The position numbers and the translations under genes are program-made. This document shows positions 50,601 through 58,971 of a stretch of 64,000 nucleotides of DNA, piece after piece (position 1 is the first letter of the stretch; each line of letters opens with the position of its first letter). The stretch is from Alentia gelatinosa. Lineage: Eukaryota; Annelida; Polychaeta; Phyllodocida; Polynoidae. The stretch lies in NCBI GenBank assembly GCA_950022655.1, contig OX465579.1, forward strand, positions 138,145,118 through 138,209,117, given 5' to 3'. A model generated the notes under the pieces. The model was not told the origin of the DNA. It searched no databases and saw only the letters and a list, made by a program, of their open reading frames with translations.

Positions 50601-53010
50601 AGTGATGCTCATTTGCATATAACGTCATCATCTTCTTTGTATTCTGATTGGCCGAGAGGATCGGGGATTCCCAGAGCGTAGGGAAACCCCAATTTTTCAA
50701 AGCGTGCTATATGATGTTCAAAGCGCGCAATATGTATACCAAAGCATGCAATATATACGTCAGTACAAAGCTACATAGACCCTATTGAGGTATCCCAGAA
50801 TTCAGTCTGTTTACAGTTCCCGGTGTGCGCTGGTTACCGACGTTATATGGTAATCACCCTTGACCCGTAACCCACAATCATTACTTTTTAACAGTTTTTA
50901 TAAATCTTCAAATGGGAAATCCGATGTCAGAAATGGAAATTTCAGCTATTTCTACATGTAAACCCGAAATTATATTCAGGTTACTCAAATATAAATAGGA
51001 AAACTGTGGTTCATGCGATCGTAGTGTGCCCAGGCACTCGCGAGCGGAACTTGTGTTTACCCTGGGCGATAATCGGGAGACGAGTATCCTCTGGAGGGCG
51101 TATGGCACATCATGCAATATGTAACGACTTACTCTACCCCTAAGAACAGTAAGTATTTACACTGAGTTAGTGCATAGGTATATAATAATAAGTTAAATGA
51201 TATCCTTGTCCATTAGGGACAGTTATCTATTGTTATGTACAGATAGCTTTGTAGATCATGCAAAGCATGACCACATGTACCATTCAGATTTCGAAGCAAT
51301 GCAAGTACATGTATATAGGAATTAATATAGTTTACCTATTGGTATTGAGGAAATCTGTGTGTAAAGGTCGAGGAGAACATTGTCATCTGCGTCAACGATG
51401 TAGTTCCCTTGACTTTTGTCAAAATCGACAAAGAAGTTGATGGAATGAGCATGCTAGAAATAAAGGAATGTGCTCAAATCAATAGTGTACATATATCTGG
51501 ATTATGATTATATCTCAAATAGTGCCCTTGGAAGTACTTTACATTATTATACATAATCATATATGTTGAAATAATTATTGAAATCAAGGAAATCAAATTG
51601 GTCTCCTCTCGTTAGTCTTATATGTCCTTGTATTTCATGTTATTTTATCCAGATAATCGCCAAAAACTACTTTATTGAAAATGCTAAGCTATCATCATAT
51701 ATCCCATGTGATGGGTAAAATTCTGACCGCATAATTCTCGAAAGATCCTATTCACAAGTGGTGGAATGAGAATGGGAATCAGTTTAAACAAGTTTTAAAA
51801 CAACAATGAACCAAGGAATGAAACTTTGTAAATGATTCACATCCTCAAAACATTCGTAATCCTAGACATGCTCAGTGATAGGGAATATAGATGATATAGC
51901 AATTCAATATTGTTCACATCGAATGACGTATGTATACGATCTCTGTGTCTTGGATTCATGAAAAATGTGGAGAAAATAAACGAACGGCGAAAAGCAAGGG
52001 TAGTATTCTAGCGAAGATTGTTAATAGAATCTTTGACGGCCATTACGGTCCCTTGATGAAAAGCTCAATAACTAGGTTAGTAATACCTCTGTTAGATGTT
52101 CGCACTCTCTTTGAGGTCAGTTTTTAAATGTTTTTAAAATAGATCACTGAGCAATATGATAACGTCAGTCTAGCAAAACCCTGTTCCACTAAAACTTATC
52201 AGTTAACAATATTCTCTTTCCTTTGGCTACAAATGTTATCTTTAAGCAACACAAGGTAACTACAACCCTGTCCACTTCCGGTACAGGACTAATTAATATG
52301 TCCTTTCTACCTGACCTGAACTGACTGACTTTCAAAAACTGGAGGCCACAAAAAACAAAATGATTATTTATTTGTTTGCGCAGTTTCATACAAACAATAT
52401 AGCACATGACCCAGAACCCGCTCGCTGACTATTAATATGTCAACGCTGTTTCACTGGCCCATAAATATCAAACGTATAAATACTTACATGTTGTTAACAA
52501 CCTGAAACAATACTTGAGAATAGAAGATATATCCCACCTTCATTATTCCAAAATATATATATATATGAATGGAAATGTGAGAACTACAAGTCAATGGTTT
52601 TGATCCAATGTCCTTGGTGGAAATCTACTCATCCCTACTCGGTAAACTTGTGGGGTATGATATTGAGTGGCAACGATTTTATTCAATATAATTACATCAG
52701 ATTCCCTATTCAGCAAGCGCGGAGTTAGATGACAGGTCCGTGCTGAAAGTGTTTATTGATCTAAAAGGTTGACATGAATATCGGAAGGGTAAGATTTCCA
52801 GTGAATAATAACTGAAGCAGTGTGGCAGACATTTTGAATAATGCAATAGGAAATGTGTGTAAACATGAAACCAGGTATTACTAACCTGTACTTCGTCCAG
52901 CTCCGTCATTAGGCGTTGTGAAGTCGGTCCGGGGATGGCGGTGCGTATGTGCGGGGCATCTGGCTCCCGGGAGAGACAGGCAGCCGTTTGGGCATGACGC
53001 ACACCGCATA
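35622..53010 (-). CDS. ABAT: 4-aminobutyrate aminotransferase (GABA transaminase), first exon not found
   Basis: A PLP enzyme of the mitochondrial matrix that moves the amino group of GABA to 2-oxoglutarate, giving succinic semialdehyde and glutamate. Exons in transcript order: 52886-53010, 51336-51453, 48609-48658, 47537-47617, 46900-46992, 46394-46520, then either 43586-43734 or 42149-42297, then 39234-39371, 38128-38295, 37458-37604, 36139-36250, 35622-35743. All sites are GT-AG and phases agree, giving 476 residues and a TAA stop. Family residues are present: GCGACSNEH (PLP phosphate Ser-Asn and the CxxC that binds an Fe-S cluster in the mammalian enzyme), FHGRTMG (substrate Arg), [12 protein letters not shown] (Glu), VDEVQTG (Asp and Gln), FSKKALTGG (PLP lysine), FNTWMGDP. 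The N-terminal presequence start lies upstream of 53010 and was not identified. Confidence 0.95.
38000..38120. repeat. Degenerate TA-targeting MITE abutting an ABAT splice donor
   Basis: It contains ACTCGGAACGGAAAC, the internal block of the MITE family at 45221, and CCCCGTTAGGCTGACCACC-like array sequence. It ends GGGGTTTACTG followed by TA at 38121-38122, the family terminus. The left end is not clear. The terminus lies 7 bp beyond the last base of the PLP-lysine exon. Confidence 0.6.
41592..41909. mobile_element. TA-flanked MITE, CTGGA...TCCAG termini
   Basis: The left end TACTGGATAACTCG and the right end (its complement reads TACTGGAGAACTAG) form inverted termini flanked by TA. Inward, ACTCGCCCCG occurs on the left and its complement on the right. 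Length is about 318 bp, with no coding. It sits in the ABAT intron just downstream of the alternative exon at 42149-42297. A partial relative starts at 62344. Confidence 0.65.
42149..42297 (-). CDS. ABAT: ABAT alternative exon B (downstream copy)
   Basis: A 149-bp exon bounded by an acceptor (GTATCCAG) and a donor (CAACAG|GTATTC). It has the same entry phase (two bases completing a Gly codon) and exit phase (0) as exon A. It encodes 49 full codons beginning [16 protein letters not shown] and ending RRSLQQ, sharing 26 of 49 residues with exon A without gaps. It keeps VTH-x-KW, LD-x-P, DWP and YPL, and the Lys matching Lys203 of the pig enzyme, which contacts the substrate carboxylate. It lacks some residues of the usual animal form (Cys at position 1, Ile/His at 10-11). 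With no stop, intact splice sites and conservative changes it looks functional, not a dead duplicate. Confidence 0.88.
43586..43734 (-). CDS. ABAT: ABAT alternative exon A (upstream copy)
   Basis: A 149-bp exon between an acceptor with a good pyrimidine tract (TTTACTCCCTAG) and a donor (CAACAG|GTAATA). It encodes 49 full codons beginning [16 protein letters not shown] and ending ERCLQQ. By recollection of vertebrate GABA transaminase this copy is the closer to the standard enzyme (CL-x-x-TH-x-K, IHK, FDWP, YPLEE). It lies 1288 bp upstream of exon B in transcript order. Because 149 is not a multiple of three, joining A to B, or skipping both, shifts the frame. Confidence 0.92.
44040..44830. 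repeat. Cluster of degenerate inverted repeats (GTGATCA/GTGACTA words)
   Basis: At 44192-44223 two 11-bp arms (GATCATTTGGA / TCCAAATGATC) form a perfect hairpin with a 10-bp loop. At 44530-44830 the sides pair around CAGGGACCCGTTTT and AAAACGGGTCCCT, with a small central palindrome (CCATTGGCCCCCAATGG). GTGAC and GTGATC words recur in both orientations. The cluster lies in the ABAT intron just upstream of exon A. It is most simply an old palindromic transposon. Confidence 0.55.
45221..45677. mobile_element. TA-flanked MITE with internal slip arrays (pogo/Tigger-like ends)
   Basis: It starts CAGTAGAACCCCGC after a TA and ends with the complement of CAGTAAAACCCCGC before a TA (45678-45679). Inside, units of about 18 bp (CCCCGCGTAAGCGGACAC) recur near both ends, and GCTCGGAACGGAAATTTT follows the left array. 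The TA duplication and CAGTA-type termini resemble the pogo/Tigger branch of Tc1/mariner; that placement is inference. Length is 457 bp with no coding. It lies within an ABAT intron (between 43734 and 46394). Relatives are at 38000, 47161, 53186 and 63639. Confidence 0.75.
47161..47310. repeat. Decayed relative of the CAGTA-type MITE
   Basis: It begins CAGTAGAACACTACGTAAGG directly after a TA, followed by scattered GGGAACATCC- and CTTACACGGG-like pieces. The right end is unclear. It lies between ABAT exons 46900-46992 and 47537-47617. Confidence 0.4.
48272..48312. repeat. G-run and C-run quasi-palindrome
   Basis: About 13 G, then GCGCCCCCTCC and a run of C, giving a near-palindromic G/C stretch in an ABAT intron. 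It is prone to hairpin formation and sequencing error. Confidence 0.6.
48985..49109 (+). pseudogene. LINE reverse-transcriptase ORF C-terminal relic
   Basis: The frame from 49000 reads [10 protein letters not shown], the terminal motif of CR1/L2/RTE-like ORFs. After a frame change it continues [16 protein letters not shown] and a stop at 49107-49109, the usual last helix of such ORFs. It is immediately followed by a short tandem repeat, as in LINE 3' tails. It is only a fragment, inside an ABAT intron. Confidence 0.55.
49115..49202 (+). repeat. 29-bp tandem repeat, three copies
   Basis: The unit beginning TTATAAATGCACATCTGTGC starts at 49117, 49146 and 49175 with no differences seen. It follows the LINE stop codon directly and is probably the 3' tail repeat of that element. 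Confidence 0.85.
49861..49961 (+). repeat. Direct repeat, left copy (101 bp)
   Basis: It starts TCCTAGCAGAGGTTAGGTT and repeats at 50541-50641, 680 bp away, with about six substitutions. It lies in the ABAT intron between 48658 and 51336. Confidence 0.8.
50398..50434. repeat. Short hairpin
   Basis: GTAATCACACC and its complement GGTGTGATTAC form 11-bp arms around a 15-bp loop, inside the interval between the 101-bp direct repeats. Confidence 0.55.
50541..50641 (+). repeat. Direct repeat, right copy (101 bp)
   Basis: Partner of 49861-49961. It contains ATTTGCAT (octamer-like) and AACGTCATC (CRE-like) words that are only partly kept in the left copy. The 580-bp interval shows no coding domain. 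The pair could be the ends of a small LTR-type (TRIM-like) element or a segmental duplication. Confidence 0.75.
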
Positions 53011-53185
53011 CTGCAATGTAATGAGACATTCAAGACTGTAGGTCATTCAAATACTTGGTAAAAGCAATACTTGGCTGGGGGTTTGCGATTGCCTGTGTTG
53101 AGTACATTGTTGATCACGAGGCGTGAGTTGTATTGGCTACGACGGAACTGTGTTGCATACATTGCCTATATTCCTCATTGCACTA

Positions 53186-53405
53186 CAGTAAAACCCCGCT
53201 TCCGGGACACCTCGCTTTAGGGACCAGCCCGCTTAAGGGGACAGTTTCCTTGGAACAGAAATTCTTATTTAGTTTGTTTTAATAGGAAATTATCCGATTA
53301 CTTACCTTGGTAGATGTATGAAGGAGAAATAAGGTTCTTGCGACCCTAGGAACACCGCTTAAGGGGAAAGTTTGCTCGGAACGGAGGGTGTCCTCTTAAG
53401 TAGTG
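53186..53405. mobile_element. CAGTA-type MITE carrying a piece of DIRS terminus
   Basis: After a TA it starts CAGTAAAACCCCGCTTCCGG and contains the family blocks GGGGACAG, GGAACAGAAATT and TTTGCTCGGAACGG. The right end is eroded (GGTGTCCTCTTAAGTAGTG then TA). Between the half-elements, 53281-53352 is not family sequence but matches the DIRS terminus that begins at 56482. Confidence 0.65.
53281..53352. repeat. Relic of DIRS right terminus inside a MITE
   Basis: It aligns with 56482-56553 from the first base of the DIRS end (AATAGG), through ACTTACCTTGG, ATGAAGGAGAA and GAGGTTCTTGCGA-like sequence to CCTAGGAAC, with about a dozen differences. Confidence 0.7.
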
Positions 53406-55087
53406 TATTTTGATATGAGAGTGGTATGACATTGGCTGCTAATATTCTGTAAGACCCGAGAAAAGGCGAAAAGAATGTAGATGTTTATATAGTTATATAT
53501 TAAGCTGTATCTAAACTGCATCATGTGAGGGCCCCTAGTTAGATATCTACATATTACGCATTCTTATTCATTACCGGGAGTTTGGAAAACATCTCGGAAG
53601 TCACGAATGAAGACTGACATCCGCGACTTTTAAGTTTGCCACTGCACTTTTCTGTCAAACTCTTGTCCAATCAGATTGCGCGATTTCACATTGAAAGCAC
53701 TCGAATAAGACTCGATACCTTAAATTGATAGAGACTCTAGTTATATCTCATTTTGTAGTAGCAGAAGGACATACAGTAAAACATTTTTTGTCTAGTTTTT
53801 AGGTATGGTTAGCAGTCATGTATATGTTATGTTCGTTCTCATGTCTTGGCACCAAAATGATTTGATGCTTCTAGAAAGGGGAGGAATGTAGTGATCCCTG
53901 ACGTTGATTAATTACGGTATCGTTCAACTAATGAGATAAGCCTTGGTCTCATTGGATAAGAACTAGAGTATGCTGGACACGCCCACCTCGGCTATCTGAC
54001 CAATCACGTGTATCCGGTAGTCCGGTCTTGATGTATGCAGAGGGTATAAGAGCAACTGAGAGCAATAGATTGTACCTGAACCCGTGGTTTGCATTATTCA
54101 TTATTGGGTCCGTTAAAATTTCTCTGACTGTAAAAGCATTTTTCTGCATACAATGTAATTGTAGTAATGAAATAAGAATAGATAGATCAACTTAAGAAAT
54201 TGCTACTTATGGATGCCAAAATAACAAATTTTGAGGCTGGTGCTATGATAATCTTTTTTCAATATGGTTAACTTGTTGGTGATTTGTGATCATAACTTGT
54301 GCAGAAATGCCCGGAAGTGACACAAAGGATTCAAATAGTTGAATTTTTGCTTATAAAATCATCCATAAGACATATTTGAAGGTAAGAGTGCATGAACACA
54401 TACTGAAATTGCCAAAATACCTATAGAAGGGAAGTCCGTTTTCTACTTGCTTGGAAAGGATAGGAGTGCTCGCTGACTGTCTCGGACTAGGGAGCATGGT
54501 GACTCACTTGGATTATTGCCCATCAATCCACAAGTCATGTAAAGCTGCTAGTTTCCCGTAGCTACTTATTAAGCTACTACATCATCTCCATCATTGACCC
54601 TATCCACAGCAGCGGCAGGGAAGGAACGTCTGGTGGTCTGGGAGGAAATATTCCAAACCAATCTTCTTGACGGGGTGGCCAAAATGCAACACCAAAATGC
54701 ATGAGCCACCGAGTTATTTGTCAATACAGATGAAACTTGTCAATTCATTCACAAACAACATTATCCCCTCGTGCAATAAATTGAGAAATCCAACACGTGT
54801 TAGCAACGGCATTTGCACCCATTTGTCTTTCATTACGTTCGCTCAGTGTGAAGTAAGGTTATATAGGACTTACATAACGGGCCATACTCTGAATCTATCA
54901 CGTTATAAACAGTGTCAGCAGTGAGCTTACAGAGAGGCCTTAATGCCTGCTCACCGGGTGTGAACTCTGGGTAGATTAAGCGGGGTGCACATCTAGCGAT
55001 CAAAACCCCAGCGATTGATGCCACTTGGCGTCGCCGAGAAATTTCCGATTGGAGAGAAGTCGCACAGCAAGGAACTATAGGGGGATT

Positions 55088-55600
55088 TATCAAACCTATA
55101 AGACAGCGACACGACCATTGTGCCCGATCACACCTTTGCCCGACGGATCCGTCAGGTCGGTGAGAATCGTGTCACTGTACGCACTGCACAGGCCCGATTT
55201 TCATCGGGTCGGGCATTACTAGCGTGGGGGTAATGACCGATCCTGCCCGACCTTAATGGTGTCGCTGTACGCACTTCATCGACTGTTCCCGATTCTGAGA
55301 AGGCCGTTTGAACAGCGATGCTACCTATCCCCTAGTCCGATTTACAAGTGCCTTATATCGATTTGTAGGGGAGACAGAGGCGATGATAGATCTGAAAACT
55401 GTTTCCCAATATCTTACGAAACTGAATTATTTTCTATGAATCTACACCAGCGGCCTGTGGCTCACCCCGGCTTTGCTCCTGGCGGTGTGATCAGCAAGCA
55501 TTGTTGAGGGTATAACACAGCGACATTCTTTTTCTCGATTATAATCGTTGATCGGATCGGTGAGAATCTGTGGTCGATGTCGCTGTCTTATGGGCTTTAG
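55088..55600. mobile_element. Non-autonomous inverted-repeat element
   Basis: ATAAGACAGCGACACGACCA at the left (from about 55098) is matched by the complement of TGGTCGATGTCGCTGTCTTA (55571-55590) at the right, about 24 bp with one gap. The 500-bp interior repeats GATCGGTGAGAATC- and GTCGGGCA-like words and has no protein domain. Confidence 0.6.
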
Positions 55601-56480
55601 GCGATTCAGGAGCCACCTCGTTGCCGAGTAGTGTTGGGTGCAGGATGATTTGCAGGGTCCTTATATAATACCACCCCTGCACTCTTTATACACACCCTAG
55701 CCCTATAATAAGGTGCTATTTTGACTGTAATCAGCAGTGTTTATCCAACATGGTTGGTCTTAATCTAATGCAAAAGGCCAAGCCTCATTTTGAGGATAGA
55801 ATTAACCCTTTAGAGAATCTCAATGATCGTAGATTTATGCAATGATTCCAACTGGATCCTGTACTAGACCTATGGAGACGCGGAATACTGCTCTACACTC
55901 CGTGTACCTCAGGACATTCTAGGACTAGTCCCGGACTTGTCCTGAGAAATTACCCGTGTACCTACAGGAGGGATTGTATTGTCCACTGAGGATCTCTTCT
56001 CTGTAATGGCGATTGGCAAGAATCGTCCAAGACCTCTTCCGTCCTGAGTTAGATCTTATTCTCCAGCCCTAGGATATATCCTAGATTATTGCGTTGCGTC
56101 GGGATGGGTCGGGTTAACATCAGGCAGCGGTCGCGTCGGTTAATTTGCACAGGACGTTAAAGTGGGCTGCGATCAATGCCCTACATTTTCGACAGTGTCC
56201 TTCCCCCCCCCTCCCCCCATTCCACTCGCCCTATCCACCACCCAGCGTCACCATCCCCAAGCCCGTACACGTCCTCTCTCCATCTGTTACCCCCACCTTC
56301 GTGGCATTGGTCGCATTTAGCGGCGTAGAGAGAGCGCCTTTCGGTGTACTCTCCCCACAAAGGTTCGTTCCCGATCAATCCCCACCGAAAAATCTGGTGG
56401 GAGAATGGCCAGACACTACATGAGGTGTGTAAAGAGGGATCTTCTCTCTGCATCCTCTCCAGCTTTCTGGTGACTAAACT

Positions 56481-56608
56481 GAATAGGTAATTATCCGAAT
56501 ACTTACCTTGGTAAAAGTATGAAGGAGAATTGAGGTTCTTGCGAAGCCTAGGAACTCTTTCGGAGTGTCCTAGGGTAACAGGGAGATGATACCGCGTAGT
56601 AATCAGTC
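56481..56608. repeat. DIRS right terminus (3' end of element)
   Basis: The outer 104 bp (56481-56584) are the reverse complement of 56784-56887. The inner 30 bp (56579-56608) are the inverted partner of 62250-62279. On the element's sense strand it contains CCAAGGTAAGT, a strong 5' splice-site match pointing out of the element. Confidence 0.88.
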
Positions 56609-56783
56609 GTGAGAGCGCGAATACCAATAGTCATTGGGAAAAAATTAAATCTCTAATAAAGAAGAAATATATTTGATAATTGAGGAGAACATGTTTTTTC
56701 CCTGTAGGAAAAAATTTACATTTTCATTAAGACATTTTTAATTTCCTCTTAGGTGGCTTTTATAGTTGGGGATGGAAGGCGGG

Positions 56784-56938
56784 TCCCTGTTACCCTAGGA
56801 CACTCCGAAAGAGTTCCTAGGCTTCGCAAGAACCTCAATTCTCCTTCATACTTTTACCAAGGTAAGTATTCGGATAATTACCTATTCTTACTCGCCGTAG
56901 GAACTACTTTCTCCGTAGTCCTATGGCATCAGGGAGAT
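56784..56938. repeat. DIRS internal complementary region
   Basis: 56784-56887 complements the right tip and 56884-56938 complements the left tip (62271-62325). The four-base overlap ATTC marks the circle junction. No mismatch was seen in either half, indicating a very recent insertion. Confidence 0.9.
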
Positions 56939-57675
56939 TTTTAAAGCCAAGAGATTAATTTTTTCCCTTTTTCTATTTCTTCATTCATTTGTTGTTTTAA
57001 TTAATTTGTTTTTTGCTTTGTAAATGAAGTAAACAGAAATTTTTTTTCACATTTTTTGTTTTATTCAACTGTTTCATACATAAGTAAATACATCGCATTG
57101 ATGTTATGGTTAACGCATGTTAACTATTATCTTATGTATCATGAATTATCTGGATCCTTTATTTTTTGGAAATCAGATAAAATATCGTTTCATATACCAT
57201 ATGAAAATAGTGTTCTTCAAAAATATATAAAAGATCTCAACAGTGGATCTTTTTTCTTTTAAATATAAATGCATTACAATATGCATCCAAATATCGTATC
57301 GGTAAAAAATCGTTTTAGGTAATATTACCTTATATAAACGATTATATCATGGAACAATGAGAGGTAACCCTTGGGTTTAGCTGCGTCCATTTGATCACAT
57401 AGAATTATACAATGATATAGCACTTGTCGATTTTTTGGGTCAAAAATCGTATCACCATCATATTCACCAAGGTATTTCAAAGGAAATCTGGTTATATATA
57501 TCTTAAATGTATCACACGGAATTATTAGCACCTTTATTATGTTTTAGCTCATTTGGAGTCTAAAAACATAAACAAATGTTGTATCACAATTTGTTTTTAC
57601 CCATAACCTATGTTCTTTATTCATTTGGAGTAAAGTAACATCTTACATATTTAAAAAATATGTATTCACTGAAAG

Positions 57676-58971
57676 CTATTCTAAAGTATCTTCTAAAATC
57701 GCCTGTGCGACTGTGGTAGATTTTGGTTTTTCTATCGTCTTACGATAGTGTCTCGCCATCGTTGATTCATGCTTCCAAGATCCGTAACTTAATAAGTTAT
57801 TGGTATCTACACCTAGCTTTGCTGCTTTTGAGGTGCCTGTACCTCTTGTTGAGTGTGGTGCGTATTTTGTGGTATCTATACCCGCTAACTTTAGCACCTG
57901 TGTTACGTACCTAGAGACCGTGTCTCTATGGATTGGTGCATGTGGTTTTCTATAAGATAACACCAATTTCTTTGATTTTCTTATCGTTTCTGTTCTTATG
58001 ATGTAATGTTTTATCGTTCTTACGATACACAATTGTTTATCTTTCTTGAAAGGTTCAAGTGTTACAGTTTGAAGGGCGGAGCCTGTTCTCGCTGTCTTCA
58101 TTAACGTTGTTAATACGAATCGTGCCTGATCTTTATCTGTGTATGTGAGTTCGTCAATCGACAGGGCCAAAATCGCTTGGCCTCTTTGTCCAGAAATCAA
58201 AAGAAATAAGACTACGAGTTTCTTCGTTAGATTTTCTAGCGTCAGATCTTTGTTTCTTCCCCAATTTTTGAATAATTTCAATACTATCCCTACATCCCAA
58301 AATTCAGCGTATTTGGGATGTGGGGGATTTCTGAGGTAGGCTGATCTAACTGCTCTACAGACCCAGAAATCTTTTCCAATTGTATCTCCGTTCGTTAATC
58401 TTGGTAAGAGAATTGAAAGGGCACATCTGGCGGCATTTACTGAACCGTAAGCGTAGTTATTGTCCGAAAGTGATTTTAGAAATCTACAGAAAACAGTAGG
58501 CGATTTTTGATTTACTCTGTGAATTAAACAAAAAGTTTTCCATTTTGAAATATATGTTTCATAAGTCTTTTTGGTATTTGGTTGCCATGATTCCAGAAGG
58601 TATTTTGCCGTATCTTTATCACACCCTTGATTTTGAGTTAAATTTAGTTCTAAATCAGAGAAAAACGGGGACTTATTCCTTGTGGGAAATTTCTTGTTTG
58701 TGATTTCGGGACAAAGAGGTTGCTTACTTTTTTGCCGATTTTTCTGACTTGTTGAGTCTGTTTCAGTAGCGGGGCATACCAGACTGCCGACGGCCAGTCT
58801 GGAGTGACTAGGACGAGCCTCTGTGGTTTCTCCGCCCTTGCCTTTCGTAGTACTCTGAGAATGAGGCTGCAAGGTGGAAAGGCATATGCATTTAGATCTT
58901 TCCATGATATGGAAAACGCATCCACATAAGTACAGTGTGGGTCCGGTTTCCATGAAACATACTTTTCGCAC
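57676..58971 (-). CDS. Tyrosine recombinase of DIRS element
   Basis: A 431-residue ORF. The first 120 residues overlap the RT ORF in another frame and look like a low-complexity leader. The core-binding domain lies at about 120-215 and the catalytic domain at about 225-415. All catalytic residues are seen: Arg263 in SGQRGQAIL, H-x-x-R at 373-376 in PHSTRGTG, Trp399 in YGSWKH, and the nucleophile Tyr409 in ARHYRK. It should insert the circular cDNA without a target duplication. The stop is followed by about 740 bp to the internal complementary region. Confidence 0.93.
   Translation of the reverse strand: MRKVCFMETGPTLYLCGCVFHIMERSKCICLSTLQPHSQSTTKGKGGETTEARPSHSRLAVGSLVCPATETDSTSQKNRQKSKQPLCPEITNKKFPTRNKSPFFSDLELNLTQNQGCDKDTAKYLLESWQPNTKKTYETYISKWKTFCLIHRVNQKSPTVFCRFLKSLSDNNYAYGSVNAARCALSILLPRLTNGDTIGKDFWVCRAVRSAYLRNPPHPKYAEFWDVGIVLKLFKNWGRNKDLTLENLTKKLVVLFLLISGQRGQAILALSIDELTYTDKDQARFVLTTLMKTARTGSALQTVTLEPFKKDKQLCIVRTIKHYIIRTETIRKSKKLVLSYRKPHAPIHRDTVSRYVTQVLKLAGIDTTKYAPHSTRGTGTSKAAKLGVDTNNLLSYGSWKHESTMARHYRKTIEKPKSTTVAQAILEDTLE

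Larger units (their letters stand above)
53011..56481. other. Region upstream of the known ABAT exons, with MITEs
   Basis: The first ABAT exon and promoter should lie here or beyond. No frame with a start codon, presequence-like composition and the required phase-1 donor was found. Identified contents are the CAGTA-type MITE at 53186-53405 and the inverted-repeat element at 55088-55600. A C-rich run lies at 56203-56218. Confidence 0.45.

Noticed and set aside
54430..54497. Candidate first ABAT exon on the minus strand (ATG at 54495-54497 in a good context, presequence-like MLPSPRQSASTP)
   Set aside because: The available donors leave the wrong phase for joining to 53010, which needs one extra base. 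It is not supported without a transcript.
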